A stretch of DNA of 64,000 nucleotides from Psettodes erumei (lineage: Eukaryota > Chordata > Actinopteri > Pleuronectiformes > Psettodidae): contig JAFBJZ010000772.1 in NCBI GenBank assembly GCA_016785225.1, positions 5,117,501 through 5,181,500 on the forward strand, written 5' to 3'. Under the pieces are notes generated by a model, which saw nothing but the letters and a program-made list of their open reading frames with translations, was not told the DNA's origin and did not search any database. The translations under genes were made by a program, and so were the position numbers. Below, piece after piece: positions 37,270 through 49,254 of the stretch. The first letter of the stretch is position 1. Each line of letters opens with the position of its first letter.

Positions 37270-38450
37270 CAGTTGTTTTTCTGGAGTACAGTTCCAACAG
37301 ATCTTAATTATGTTTCTTTTCAGTTTTGATTGTTTTATTTAGTTTTTTGCCTTTATATATCTGGGTGCCGATAGTTGTAATGTGTGAGTTAAGATTTACA
37401 GTGTAGCATGTAGTGTATGTGTTTAGCAGTTGTAACTTAATGCACTTAATTCAGTTTTCATAGTTGTTGCTCATATCTACTGTAACCTTCCTGCTGGACT
37501 GTTGTCAGGGGCATCTGTGCAGTTATTTGCGATTTTTTTCACAAAAGATCATTTTTGGCGATAAATCACAACTTTCTTCTGTCTTGTAAACTTTTCAAAG
37601 ATGAAAAGAAGAGTTCATGTAAGAACAAAAACAGCATGATCCTCCTCCTCCACGGACCTTTGCTTTCTGACCAGCTCACGCAAGCCTCTCCATATCTCCC
37701 TGAGCAGGTTTACACATCTGAAGACAGGAGAGCAAAGCGACAAAGCCTTTCATCTGATGCGAGCATGTCGTTTGAGCATTTTCACAGTTAAATCATTCCA
37801 ATAAAAACAGAATGGCCCTCATCCCTGACAGGTGGAGTTATGAGCAAACACAGCAACGATTACTGCTTGACTCATTGCCACTGGCCATTGGTATTATGTA
37901 ATAGTCATATATCTATCTCATGTTTCTCTGAGGCTCTCTCCCATATCTTGGTTTGAAGCATAGTGGAATATTTGTGTCAATTCTGCTCAGTATTGGGTGA
38001 GAGGGGGCAGATGGGCCAGTGCTTGCAGCATGTGCAATCACACCTTTAAATTCCTCGGAGGAGCACCGAGAGATGCTGCAGTCACTTGTGCCTGCCTCTG
38101 CTCCTTACAAGTGGAAACCACAAGCCTTGGCAAGTCACACCATGAGCCAGTTGTCTGCGTCTAACTATAGATTTCATGGCCTCCAGCAATGCACACTTGG
38201 ATCTCACACAAAAACAAGACACCAGTTTGATTGTGCCCTTAAATCATGCATAGAATTGTTCAAATGCTATCATATGCTAAAAAGTTATTTTTTAATATTT
38301 TTGCAATATCAGACCATCTCTTTACATCTTTGTTTACAGAGTCTTTCGTTCCCTTAACATCACACATGAACAGAGTCACAGAGATAGTCGGAAATGGGAC
38401 AAATAAAGAGAGGGAGAAAGAGTTTCAAAACCCCTCCAGAGCTGCTGCCC
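37270..38450. other. Non-coding stretch
   Basis: AT-rich, with TGTG/TGTAG scatter at 37,380-37,430. No gene, RNA or clear repeat is recognised. Confidence 0.5.
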
Positions 38451-38503
38451 CTGAGTATAAAATCTGAGCCCAACAATAACAAAGAAACACTTTTGATCCA
38501 CCG

Positions 38504-38512
38504 TATAAAAGG
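38504..38512 (+). promoter_or_regulatory. Consensus TATA box (TATAAAAGG)
   Basis: The exact vertebrate TATA consensus lies in the context 'ccaccgTATAAAAGGacagc', with initiation expected about 25-32 bp downstream (about 38,530-38,540). A second TATA-like box (TATAAAAT) lies near 38,456. An ATG in optimal CACCATGG context follows at 38,555, so spacing from box to start codon is sensible for a core promoter. Confidence 0.35.
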
Positions 38513-38553
38513 ACAGCTACAGTGCTCGACAGACCAGGGGTTCATGTGCTCAC

Positions 38554-38624
38554 CATGGTCACAGTGACAGATCTGCCGACCACTCCTTGCCCATCTGGGC
38601 TGCCGGTGGCGCTCTGCCTGCTCT
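38554..38624 (-). other. Competing 71-nt exon-like segment on minus
   Basis: On minus, an acceptor 'ctgaactcactgtcctcag' ends at 38625 and the donor is GACCATG|GTGAGC at 38553. Two frames are open; the one entered after 2 nt reads SRQSATGSPDGQGVVGRSVT, followed by VTM up to the donor. It overlaps the plus-strand TATA-linked ORF exactly, so at most one is likely real. CpGs are enriched here. A minus frame of about 173 codons (38,360-38,881), the longest of the window, also passes through. Confidence 0.18.
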
Positions 38625-38656
38625 CTGAGGACAGTGAGTTCAGACCAGTAATTTAG
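38555..38656 (+). CDS. Hypothetical 33-codon ORF downstream of the TATA box
   Basis: The ATG sits in a perfect Kozak context (CACCATGG). The peptide starts MVTVTDLPTTPCPSGLPVAL and stops at TAG 38,654-38,656. At 38,634 the frame crosses a donor-like GGACA|GTGAGTT that lacks G at -1, so the true message might splice out after about 26 codons. An upstream ATG at 38,544 opens a 7-codon uORF that overlaps the start. I do not recognise the peptide. The opposite strand offers a competing exon over the same bases. Confidence 0.18.
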   Translation: MVTVTDLPTTPCPSGLPVALCLLSEDSEFRPVI

Positions 38657-38659
38657 TTC

Positions 38660-41600
38660 AGATGAAGTAAAGCAATATTTCCAGATTAATACGAGCCATA
38701 TTCCTTTAGAACTGTCCTTTCTTTCTTCTCCTCCTTCCTGCATTTTTTTACATCTTACATGTCCAAAAACGTCTGGCGGAGGATGAAAGGAAGAAGTAGG
38801 AGAGAGAAAAAGAGAGTCAGAGAGGGAAGATGAACAAATTTTATGCTCTGTGAGGCAGACACACAGAGTAGCCAGTACCACTATGACAATAGTGTTTCTG
38901 TCATCAAATTAGCTGTAAAGTAAAATTAGAACAGTGAGTGTTTTAGTAGATGATCAAAAGAAAGTTAATAAGTGCTTTCTGCTCCTCCCTTCACTCCTTC
39001 CTTGGTGAGATGCATGTTATGTACAGTCTGGATAGATTTACACACTCTTGCTCATCCATTCATCATTTTTATGACACCGAGCGACATCGAATAAGTTAAA
39101 TAAACTCCTCAGTAGTGTTCTGTTGCTGCAAGGCAGACGCTCTGAATCCTTAAATACCTGGAACAGATTCAAGCAGCTGTGGAGTACAGTAAGATGTAAG
39201 TAAGATGCTCCATGCAACCTTGAGCATTTCTCATTTTCAAACATTTTTCAAGGTAATATCCCTGATCATAAAGTGTGTCTGGGTTTTTTTGAGAACTCAA
39301 TGCATGCTGCATCATATCATAGCAGAATTAAATTATTCAAGCTGTGATTAGCCTGGCTTCACAACAGTATCAGTAGTTGGGATTCAGGAAGTCACAGCTG
39401 TCCTGCAGCTGCTGACTGAGCATGTGACTGGCTGCATAATCAGCCTATCCTGATGATACACAGTGCTATAAATCTATTTGGTGCTCAGAGAGAAGCATTT
39501 AGCAACAGTATTTCTAATATGTGTTTTGATCATGGTAAACCAGATTAGAGTTAGCAGGAAGAAGCTAAAACCATAGGTTCATATGCATCTGGGCAGCTGG
39601 CCGGCTTTCTTGTTGGAGCAAAGCCAACTGGATGAATAGTAACCTGATGTGCCAAAGCTTTCATTGCCTGGCCATTTTGTTAACGTACTACGAAAACTGG
39701 AAATTAATCGGCAGTCTACCAAGAGTTACTGGAACAATACCTTAGCTTCATAGTCCCTGTAAAGTCCCTGTGTTCCCCAGTCTTCAATTATATTCCGAAG
39801 GAGGTTCCTTCATTAACTTCATTTACACAGGATGAGGCAGGCAGCCACTTCAGCTGTGGTTCTTGTAGCCTCATAGTAGAAGCACGCTGATGAGGGACTG
39901 ATGATGGCCGTACAGCATGGCACTCTCCAAGGCTGTGATTATTTTATGGTTTCCTTATCCTAAAGTAACCGTGGAGTGTCACTGTGTTCCTGCCTCGTAA
40001 GCAAGACCTCTGGCTGGATGCCACCCTCTAACCAATTCTGCTGATCGCTGCTGCGAATAATGAAAGAAGAGTTCAACTTCTGCTCCTGTTGCTGTGTTCC
40101 TGATGTTTTTTCTGGATCGTTCTCATCCATCTGCCACACTGCATGACTGTGATGTCATGACTGGGCTTTTTCATTGGCCGGGCTCTGTTCACCCACAGCA
40201 CTTGAACGGTACAATTGAACAGCGGGTTTGAAAGGGAACGTGAAATTAGTGGTGACTCATCTCTGGCCGCTATGTTATTATATCATTTCTTCACCAGCAA
40301 TGATTTCAATCGATCTAAAGTTCCATGAAATCAGACCAAAAAAGCCAAAAATATGTGCCTGTATCCAGAAGATGGAAAATATGATTTTTTTAATGACCAC
40401 ATTTCTTTCACACTCTATACATCTTAGATAATTTTAAGTAGACAAAAGGTCAAACACAGAGACAAGCTCCACACATGCAGGATATTTAGCAGAATAAAAC
40501 GCCTCTTTACATTACAACTAAAAGCTGCAATCCTTCTGCTCCTAAAATGCATTATTTCCACAACCCTGGAATTTGTAATATGAGGTGTCATCAGACAAAT
40601 GACAAGGAAATTTCATAGTTATTGACAAAGTGCAAAATAATGTGGAAAACTACTGTTTTTACAGCATCATTTGGCAGGTTTATGGAAGGGTGGAAAAAGA
40701 ATTTCTTTGAAGCTGAAATTCAAAGGTCACTCTCCTAACTACAAGTCACATCAGAGGTCTGACCATCAATTTGGTGATGCCTCATCAATATTATCTAGCT
40801 TTCAAATAAACAAACTGCAGAGGAAAGGAGAGGGAGCCGCTACATTAAGTCTGCATTTGTTGCATGACCACCAGTAACTTTGCACTATTAATTTGAAGAA
40901 TTATCAAGTGCTGCGGAGTAAATTACTGCTAATACAGTCAGTTTAAAGTGCAATCCTTAGTTTATGTGCAAAATGCTGAAAGTCACCAACAGACAGATGA
41001 GTGCTGTTACATGACTTCCCAGGAAAACATAAAAATATCACTTATTGCTAAAATGGCAGCAGTAAAATGTTATTTCATTCACTTTAATGTCATGCACCAG
41101 CGCAACACATGCAAAGCTTCTCTTCTGTCCGTGTTTTAAAAGTTGATCAAAATATGTGATGTATTACAATGGGCAGCAGAGAGGCAAAGGCCTGAGATGT
41201 GACATTCGCATGAAAGCTGCCGTCATAGTCTCCACTCACCAGAGTGGACACACAAGGACATTATAGCATAGCAACTGTCAAAAAACAAGGCTGGTGGGAA
41301 GAATTAAGTCTCCAGCCCATCTGTAGAGCACAGGAACACCCAAGTCATCCACACGTTTCCCTGCCTGAGCTTTACTTTAACCCTGGTGACCTGTAACTGT
41401 GTGTGTGTATGTGTGGGTGCGGGGTGAGTGTGTGTGCCCTGTGTATTTGCACATCCACTGTTCCTTGTGTAGTGGAGGACCCAAGGACCACACCAGAAGA
41501 ACAGAAGAACTTTGCCTTTATAAACAGCTTTTAAATCAACCATTGCCTAGCTGCAGTATTTTTCCTACAGATTTCCAGCCAATAGTTGGGAGCTATAATT

Positions 41601-43100
41601 TACAGGTCTACTGTGACAGCAGCAGATTTAAAAAGATTGTGTAACTGTTCTACCAAACCTTCCTTAATTTTCTACACGCCGGCAAGTTGTTGATTATATT
41701 TACAGCAACCCATCACAATCAGAATTCACCACTGAAGAAACTGTTTCCAATGCACTTCCTGCACTTGTCTCAGATCATCCAGTGTCCTGGTCAAACCACT
41801 GTTTCATCTCAATTCGTTTGCTACAGTATTTGTGTAAATATATGACCTATGTCTGTATGATGCATGAGCTGCACATTTGTGTGGAGGTAGCTAGCCAGTG
41901 CACGTTTAGCCTGTCGGAATGCAGCCTTGCATTGCTGAGCACGGCTGAGATTTATGTGACTGCTGTGGGGCGTGCATGTGGCTAACAGATGGTGGCATCC
42001 TGCTCCTCTTTCCACCCTTCAGCACATCACCGCTCACTCGATCCCCCGCCCTGTCCCTATCTGCTGTTTTTTTCCTCAGTTCTGTCTGCCACCCTTCATT
42101 CTCTTGTCACACTAATTGGGGCTGGACTGAGGGCTGGATTCAGCACTCACATGGTCAACTGTAGTTAGTCAGCCTTGACTGTAGTAAGAGGGTTATCAAC
42201 ACAACTCATCCACAATACGCCCAATCTCACAACCCCCCTGAATATCCATTCAACACCATGCCAATAGACACTCAACAGTACCTTAGCTGAAACAACATAA
42301 ATATTTTAGATCTTCGGTTGCCTTGAGGCTCTCGATCTTCATACACATGATTAACACAAGCCTGCGCAGATGCCTATACAAATGCTATAAATCTCGAACT
42401 TATAGTTTGTCAGTCTTTCTCTATGCTTAAAGTGATACCCCAACCAAAATCCATGTTTTGAGCATCACCAACACTCTCCTCCAGTGAGCTTGAAATGATG
42501 CTGTGGTAGGTTTTAACAGTAGAAATAAAGTATTTGTCAAAACAAAATTACTCAGTACCCTCAGTATGTTCCAATCACTTATTTTTTCACAATAATGTGG
42601 ATGTCAATGTTGTCACTAAAAATCTCTGCTTAAAGTTGTGGGAGATATCAGCTATCATTGGGATGGTTCAACGCAGCTACCAATGACTGTGTTTGACATG
42701 CACTTTATGACAAACTAATAAGCAGTGAGGTCTCACCTTAGGTAAGATGACCCTGAAGAATAAACAGGGGCCGGCTGCCTCTGATTTAGCCTTCACATCA
42801 GATGCCAAAGCCTAAAAATCTGGCACACAGGCATATCATCCAGTAGAAGAGACATGAAGCTGCTCCAACTCAGTATAGGTGTGGGTTCAGAGCTGAGAAA
42901 CTACTTCAAAAAGTAAGTTTTTGCAACACAGTAATCAAACAAGCTATCCATAGTCTCAGTAGTTATCAGTGCCCTTGTGTTTAAGAATTGAAACCAAAAA
43001 AAGGTTTAATTTTGTGGCAGGAGGGGTAGCGCTGAGTCATGCATGACTTGTCTGCCAATCAAAGAAGCCATTCAGTGTGAAGACATCAAATTATACACCA
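38660..43100. other. Non-coding stretch
   Basis: A TG-rich scatter lies at 41,398-41,436. A weak 35-nt splice-flanked segment on minus at 41,240-41,274 is chance-level. At 40,140-40,240 a CRE-like tgatgtcatga and an inverted CCAAT (attgg) lie about 25 bp apart, without a downstream gene signal. Nothing else is recognised. Confidence 0.45.
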
Positions 43101-43104
43101 GCTA

Positions 43105-43200
43105 AAATGGGCATGTGGCAGACAGAGCCATTTACGCCACCGTAAAATATCGCCCTATCAGAGCTCACTGGAAAGCGTTCGCGCAATCCAATAAAAATGC
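43105..43200. promoter_or_regulatory. Candidate enhancer core with posterior-HOX-like dyad
   Basis: TTTACG (43,131-43,136) and CGTAAA (43,141-43,146) form a perfect inverted repeat around CCAC; each arm matches the TTTACGA/TCGTAAA core bound by posterior HOX proteins. Forty bases on, CCAATAAAA at 43,188-43,196 matches the posterior HOX/CDX (C)AATAAAA site. The interval is also CpG-rich (tatcgcc, agcgttcgcgc) for this AT-leaning region. The binding interpretation is inference from motif identity only. Confidence 0.35.
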
Positions 43201-43219
43201 AGCCACTGCTGAAAGTTCC

Positions 43220-44735
43220 TTCCCACACACCTTGAGCTGGCGTGAGCTTCACACACAACGTTTATGTGCAGACACAAATAAACACACAGATGCAATCTGA
43301 GACAAACACACAGCTATCGCCTGTTGTTCCACTCAGCTAATCTAAACCCACTCTCAGAGTCTGGGAATGTACAAGCGTGTGGTTTTGTGACACACTGGGC
43401 ACCCTGCCACAGGGAGTCACCTCGAGGTGTTCTGAGTGTGTGACGCTTGAGTTCATCTAGTCCGTGAGACCACAGAGCTGCAACCACAAGGAGTTAAGTA
43501 CTTCTGCTATTGTGACACACGCGTGTATACACGCACAGAGCCACAAAGACGCAACCATGCGACCACAAATCCACACACTTACACAGTTACACAAGCACTC
43601 ACACCCGTACAGAAGGAAATAAGTCACTTCAGTTATTAGAGATGGAAACGTGTGCATACCGCTGCATGGCCTTTTTTGGTGTCTCTCTCTTCCTCATTCA
43701 TTTTTAGAAAGGAGGAGAGGAGAGAAGAATGACGACATCAAGGGGATCACAGTCCCTTTCTTTAAAAAGACTAGGATGAAGGCCAGAGGGTGAAAGTTGT
43801 TGATTTTCCTCTCATCCTTTATGCTGTATCGCTCCTTCGTAAGCACACTCCCAATGTGACTTCACTGCTGTCAAGACTTCTCTCCCCACCTGACCCACAA
43901 AGAAGCATTTGCCCAATTTCTGTCTAATACAAAGTGCAAATGGAAAATAAATTTAAACTAAACAGCTTGGGAGTCTGCCTAAGGAAGGGAGAGAATGTGA
44001 CTAAAAAAGAAACTCAATTAGGTCACAACTCAGATCAATTACTTCTTAATTCATCAATCAAAAAGTGAGTTATCACCCTCTAATTCAAATCGTATACACT
44101 TTTCACCACACAGACAAATTCAGTGTTATTTGGGGAAAGCACATGCCTGGGCTGAGTTTCACCTGCCTCATTTAGCAAGGAGTGCAGGAGACATACATAA
44201 CCCCAAATTTCAGGTGTCAAATTGACAGGGTGTCCAGTCACAAAACACATTCAATACAGACAGGATGTCTGCTGATGTTTTCACAGCAGGGTGGTTGACG
44301 TGTATTACCAGAACACATCTGAAACACAATGAGACACAGTCAAAGTCGACACCTAATGTGAGGCGTAAAATGTATGCACGTGCCTGTGTACAGCATGTCA
44401 TCTTGTGTGTTTTGTGTGCTCTACTCCTGGTGTGAGTTAACTCTGCTCTTATCCCCTCTTAGCACCCACACTTGCCCCCCTTCTAGCAGGCGTCGTGATC
44501 TCAGTGGATCTAAGTCAGGTGAGGTGGTGAGCACAATCTGGAATCCATACTGTATCTTGGGATCTCCACTCAACTGCGTAGGGATTGTAAATTTGAACCC
44601 TCAAAAATAAAGAAAAACACAAAACGGATACAACAGGTTGCATCAGCAAAAGCCTCAAGCAGGAATTTTAGTTCATTAAGTTAGTTATGTGCCTTCAAAC
44701 AGGGGTAGAAGTCATTGTAGTTAGGAGTAGTCAGG
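43220..44735. other. Non-coding stretch
   Basis: ACAC/CACG scatter lies at 43,515-43,610. A segment after the pyrimidine tract 'gcccccc' ending 'ttctagcag' (44,490) runs to a donor-like GTCAG|GTGAGG at 44,520 and is open (THTCPPSSRRRDLSGSKS), but it is short and unsupported. Confidence 0.45.
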
Positions 44736-44741
44736 AGATTA

Positions 44742-44820
44742 TTATCTCCACGCCCCCGCCCCTAAGTGCCGACACGGGTTAATGGCCTTCAAGTGATAGT
44801 TTGGTGCCTCGGGCTTAAAA
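44742..44820 (+). promoter_or_regulatory. GC-box/GATA/NKX-like motif cluster, possible promoter
   Basis: In 80 bp there are TTATCT (GATA, 44,742-44,747), CCACGCCCCCGCCCC (KLF/SP GC box, 44,749-44,763), TCAAGTG (NKX2-type, 44,789-44,795) and TTAAAA (weak TATA-like, 44,815-44,820). The flanks are AT-rich and motif-poor. The order GC box, then TATA-like 55 bp later, would suit a plus-strand core promoter near 44,845, but there is no first exon or long frame after it. An enhancer is equally possible. Confidence 0.3.
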
Positions 44821-44829
44821 GCAGGGGTT

Positions 44830-47800
44830 CCAGCCTTATCTAAAATGTTTTCATAACATAGATCATGTATCATATTTAAATACACAGCTTATAAATGAAA
44901 CTGCTGTATCTATTTGCCAAAAACACAAATCATCAATGGCCCTGAAACTATAGCATCATTTAAAATATCAGCACGTGAAAAGATAAATATAAAATTATTA
45001 TATATGCTTTGAACTCACACAAGCATGGTCGCAACACATAAAACCAACCCTGACATTAGAGAGGCATTTTCTTTATCAGAGGACTTTTTTTTTACTCAGC
45101 TGTTTCTCAACAGGTTTAAATCATTCTCGCCATGTGAAGTGGCCAGAACATAAAAGGACAGGATGAAACTGGTTATCCCCTCTACAGCATTACCAGTGAT
45201 ATATATTCCAAGCCAAAGCAATGAGACGTTAAAAAATCCAAACAAAGAATCCCAGGGGAGATTTATGACGAGCTGAGCAAGAGCTCGTGAGAGGAAATGG
45301 AAACTCAGGCCAGGTAAAAAAAAACAAAACAACATTCTTCATTCACGTTAGTAAACTAAAGACCATCCACAGTGGCATATCAACTGATACAAATTGCTTG
45401 CTGAATGGATTTAAGCAGCAAGAATCTGACTGAAGTGAATGACTTCAGCTCTTTTGCTGTAGCTGAGCAGAGGAAACACTTATCAGAGGAAATACTGAGC
45501 CGCGACCATGTGAGACATTGTGGTGTTTAGTGATAATGCGGCTGCACTCCAGCTATGTGGGCTCTGATCTCATTTGTTGTTTTTTTTAATATATAATATA
45601 TATTTTATATCCAACAGGTTACCAGATTGGTACATTATTTGGTTGGCTACAGCTCGATGCCCTGATGTCCATCAGAGCAAAGATCCAGTGTCTGAGTGTC
45701 CCCCCAACATCTCAGCTGGAAAACGGTTTTCATCCCATTGGCTAAACTGCCTCCAGTTGTTTGTCCTACAAAACCCTGCCCCCTCCGTACACTCTGACTG
45801 CGGGCCAGTGCTTATACACAGCTTTATGAATAGGGTGTTCAGTCTCAACTATTAGCAGCTGCTTAAATTTCACAGTAATGTAATGTTGTTCAATTATTTA
45901 CATTGTAAGGTGCCAGTGCCTACCTGCAACATGGCACCTGGTGTGCTTTGGATATTACAATAATTTATACTGAAATATTAAGAGGCAAGTACTTTCAAGC
46001 CGAGCATTTGATGAATATTTTCTTGGTTCATTCCCATGCCATGGGGCATGGTTTTATTTGAGTGATCCCATGGACATGGTCTGATTATTGCATTTTGTCA
46101 ACAAAGAGAAAATCCTACATCGACATATTTGAGGAACACCCTCTCTATGTCTTTCACGTGTTGTGCACATTGCTGCTTTTTTAGCTGAGGTTTTATCCAA
46201 TGTTTGACATTTGTAATCCCAGAAGGCATATTGAGATATCCCACTGTTGCATGCATTGATAAATGCAGAGGAGCAAGTGAGGGCTCGCATGTGTTGGCTT
46301 TTCCTACATTTGAGAATGCACTGTGTATCTTGCTCTGTGCACACATGTCTACATGCACATACATTTGCAGGAGGCCGGTATGCTTGAACTTGGCTGGCCT
46401 TTTAAATCAAATATGAAACATATTTATACTGGTGGTTTGACAAAAGGTCATCATAGTGACTGCGACTGTATATACGGAAACGCTGAGTGACATGCAACAT
46501 GCTGCCATGAATCGGTTGAGCAGATATTCAGAGAAATACAGAGAGCAAGAAAAAAACTGAAAGGAATGTGGTATCAAGCAGAGTGAAAGGCAGCCTCAGA
46601 AAAAAAGAGGCAAAAAAGGGAAAGAGGAGTGACTCAGAAGAGCAGCCGGCTTCAGAGGTTGTAATTGACTAATGAAAACCACACCAATGCCAGACCAGAC
46701 CCACGGAGGCCATAAGGCAGAGAGGAGGTAATATGGAATAGAGGGGGAGGAGCAGGAAGGGGAGAGGTAACATGAGGTAAAAAGTCTGCAGTGCTGATAT
46801 GGTTTTCATTCCAGCAGCATTTACTGGGCTACTGAAGAGCTCAGTGTACCAGCCAACACTGCTGTCATACAGCTGGACGGGGACTCTGTCCCACTTCTTT
46901 ACCGTCTCCCTCTCCTGACACACCCTTCTCGTTCCATCTGTCCCACTCCTTTTTGCTAACTGCCTGAGGTTTTATCCCCTTGGCTATCAATAACACCTTT
47001 AGCTTTCTGTTTCTCTCAGCCAGTGTATCCAGCGCAGGCCAACTTTATATCAAACATCCCACGTCCATTCTATTGTTCTCAGTGGAATCTACATCTGGCA
47101 CCTTCAACTCAGCGTGCTGTACACCTGGATTCCTGACCTCACTGCCGCCTCCAATCTCATAAATCAATCAATTCACCTATAAAAATTTCAAAGGAATACC
47201 TGGTCAGTCCCTTGATAATGAGCACATCATTCTGATTGCTGACTGATGGACAAGTCTTGCAATTTGTTGTAATTTTGTTCCATGACGTTCGGTGTGTGAA
47301 GAATAGTGTTTCCACTATAACTCTCACTGAGTCAGTCGGCGCGCTCCATGCATGGGATGAACGAGCTAATGGGCTTTGTCTATGGATGCTTGAAATTAGC
47401 TTAAGGAAAAAGAGGAACATTGTGTTCTGAAGTCTGACAGGTATATAGGTGCATGCATGTTCACACAGAATATTTTATTTATGTCCTTGTCATAGCAAAG
47501 AGATAAAACAACAAGGTTTATAGCCTTGCTGGTGCTGGTCAAACTGTCATACACTCACACACACACCTCGACTTCCCATTCCCCTTGGGGGGGAACATCG
47601 TAATCAAAGCTGATTATCTTGAACACTGGTAGAAAGTATGTAACATACACACACATCACAAGAAAAAGTCAGTATCATATCAGTACTGGCTCGATATGTG
47701 TCGTTCCTTACTAACGTAGAGATTCAAGATTAGAAATCAAAGCCTCCCCAGGCCGGATCACACTTGTTGTAATACTGTTGTCTCCTTCAGTCAGACATAC

Positions 47801-47980
47801 TGATGGCACACCTGGCAAAATACAGCATTACACTCACAGGGGGAATGCCACACCTGGGAGTGCTGAGGATGATTTTCCACCTTTTAAATGAGTGTGGTAG
47901 TTAGGCTGGTACAGAGAGGCAGACTGGCATGACTGAGCAGGTTCCACTCACAGGGTAGAGAGCGCTAAAGTGGGTGTAGG
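44830..47980. other. Non-coding stretch
   Basis: AT-rich, with an ATATA run at 45,588-45,612. Near 46,034 'ccatgccatggggcatgg' is a near-palindrome. No gene is recognised. Confidence 0.5.
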
Positions 47981-47984
47981 GAGG

Positions 47985-48155
47985 GAGGAGAGGGGAAGCG
48001 GAGTGCCTGGTGGGAGGCGAGGAAACAGAAGTTGGGTGGGGGCGTGCAGGCTGGGGGCTGGGTATAATCATGGTGCCGCAGAGGAATCTAAAACATTCCA
48101 CAATGACCTCTCTCTCTGCTCTACCTGAGCCCCACCCTCAGCCCCACCCTGGAAG
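47985..48155. promoter_or_regulatory. CACCC/GGGTGG-rich block
   Basis: G-rich boxes (ggtgggaggcg, gggtgggggcgtgc) on plus at 48,008-48,048 face a tandem 'agccccaccctc agccccaccctgg' at 48,128-48,152. All are KLF-type CACCC/GGGTG sequences. Between them lies ACATTCCA (a TEAD consensus) near 48,093. A motif cluster of this kind suggests a regulatory element, but no transcript start or exon is evident. Confidence 0.25.
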
Positions 48156-48189
48156 CTCTTAGCTCTTCGCTGTCATCGCTGGGCTGGAA

Positions 48190-49215
48190 GGAAAACAGGA
48201 TAACCGCAATGTACAGATAAAGCCATCTGAGGGTTAATGAGAGACAAAGGGAAGAAGAAAAATCTTCTGAGGTGTGAACATATGTTATGAACATGTAGCA
48301 GCAAAGTGTTATTGTTCACAGTATTATTCCTTACAGGTATGGGCAAAACAATAAAAAAGTTTTTAAGAATACATTATGATGCAGGCATGCTTGCAAATGC
48401 TTGCAGTCTAATCAAATCTTCTGCTTCTCCTCACTATCATAACATCTGTCTGTTGCAAATACACATCTTTGACAAAAAGACATCCAGCAATTTCAAATGT
48501 GATGGCAAATTATAGTCACAGTCCATATTGCGGCCCCATGACAGTGCTGACTCTGTCCTTCACTAGCTGTCCACTGCTGACAAAACTAAACAATCACTTG
48601 TCATTCAAAAATGAACTGAAATTGCCAAATGAAAGAGAAACAAACACACGTGCACATGCATACAGTGTTCAGGCACCCACGTGCACTGACTTTCACAATG
48701 TGTCTTTTGCGCCACATCGCAGGGTGATTCATACACACACCAATCTGTGAACTTGGAAAGGCAAACCTGTCACACACGCTTCAACGTCTGATCACTGACA
48801 TGAGAATGGTTTACACACCGAAACATGAATAGCAGCCTTCATTGAGGTGGATTCAAAGAAGACGCTCTGCTCAAACGGATCCGCTGCATGCACTCACTTG
48901 CTCAATGCTCTAATTCAACCACCATCACGGTCACACTCTCTCCAAGAGAGTCTTTACATCTAGATGTGCAAATACATATGCACGCAAATGCTCACCTGCA
49001 CACACTCATGCACAGGGCAAGCTCACGCACTCGTAAAATTGTCTATCCTCACCTCACCTTTGTGGGCTGCAAAGTGAACCAAACCAATCTCCAATGTGTG
49101 AGGTGTGTGTCAGTCTCTCCTCTCCTTGATCTCTGTCTCCCTTTCTCTCACTCACTTCTCAACCTGTAGTCATCGCGTGGCTCTAGTTACACTCTACTGC
49201 AGTGAACTAAGGCAC
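48190..49215. other. Non-coding stretch
   Basis: CACA/TGCA-rich but without a long tract. A 9-nt splice-flanked segment on minus near 49,065 (CCCACAAAG) is chance-level. No gene is recognised. Confidence 0.5.
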
Positions 49216-49220
49216 AGAGA

Positions 49221-49254
49221 AGAGGGAGGGAGGGAGGGAGGGAGGTTGGGAGGG
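49221..49254 (+). repeat. (GGGA)n repeat with G-quadruplex potential
   Basis: Five consecutive GGGA-type units and two further G-runs after GGTT. At least four G-runs with 1-nt loops fall within 20 bases, a strong G4 pattern on plus. Confidence 0.85.

Noticed and set aside
41240..41274. 35-nt splice-flanked segment on minus (ttgttttttgacag ... CTCTG|GTGAGT)
   Set aside because: Two frames are open, it is very short, and the score is within the number of chance splice pairs expected in 128 kb of both-strand sequence.
42420..42740. Stretch starting 'agtgataccccaacc' suspected to be a fish interspersed repeat
   Set aside because: I could not find a second copy in the window or a definite family motif, so I left it unannotated.
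49060..49075. 9-nt microexon-like CCCACAAAG between ctttgcag and gtgagg on minus
   Set aside because: The acceptor lacks a real pyrimidine tract, and a 9-nt match between AG and GT is common by chance.
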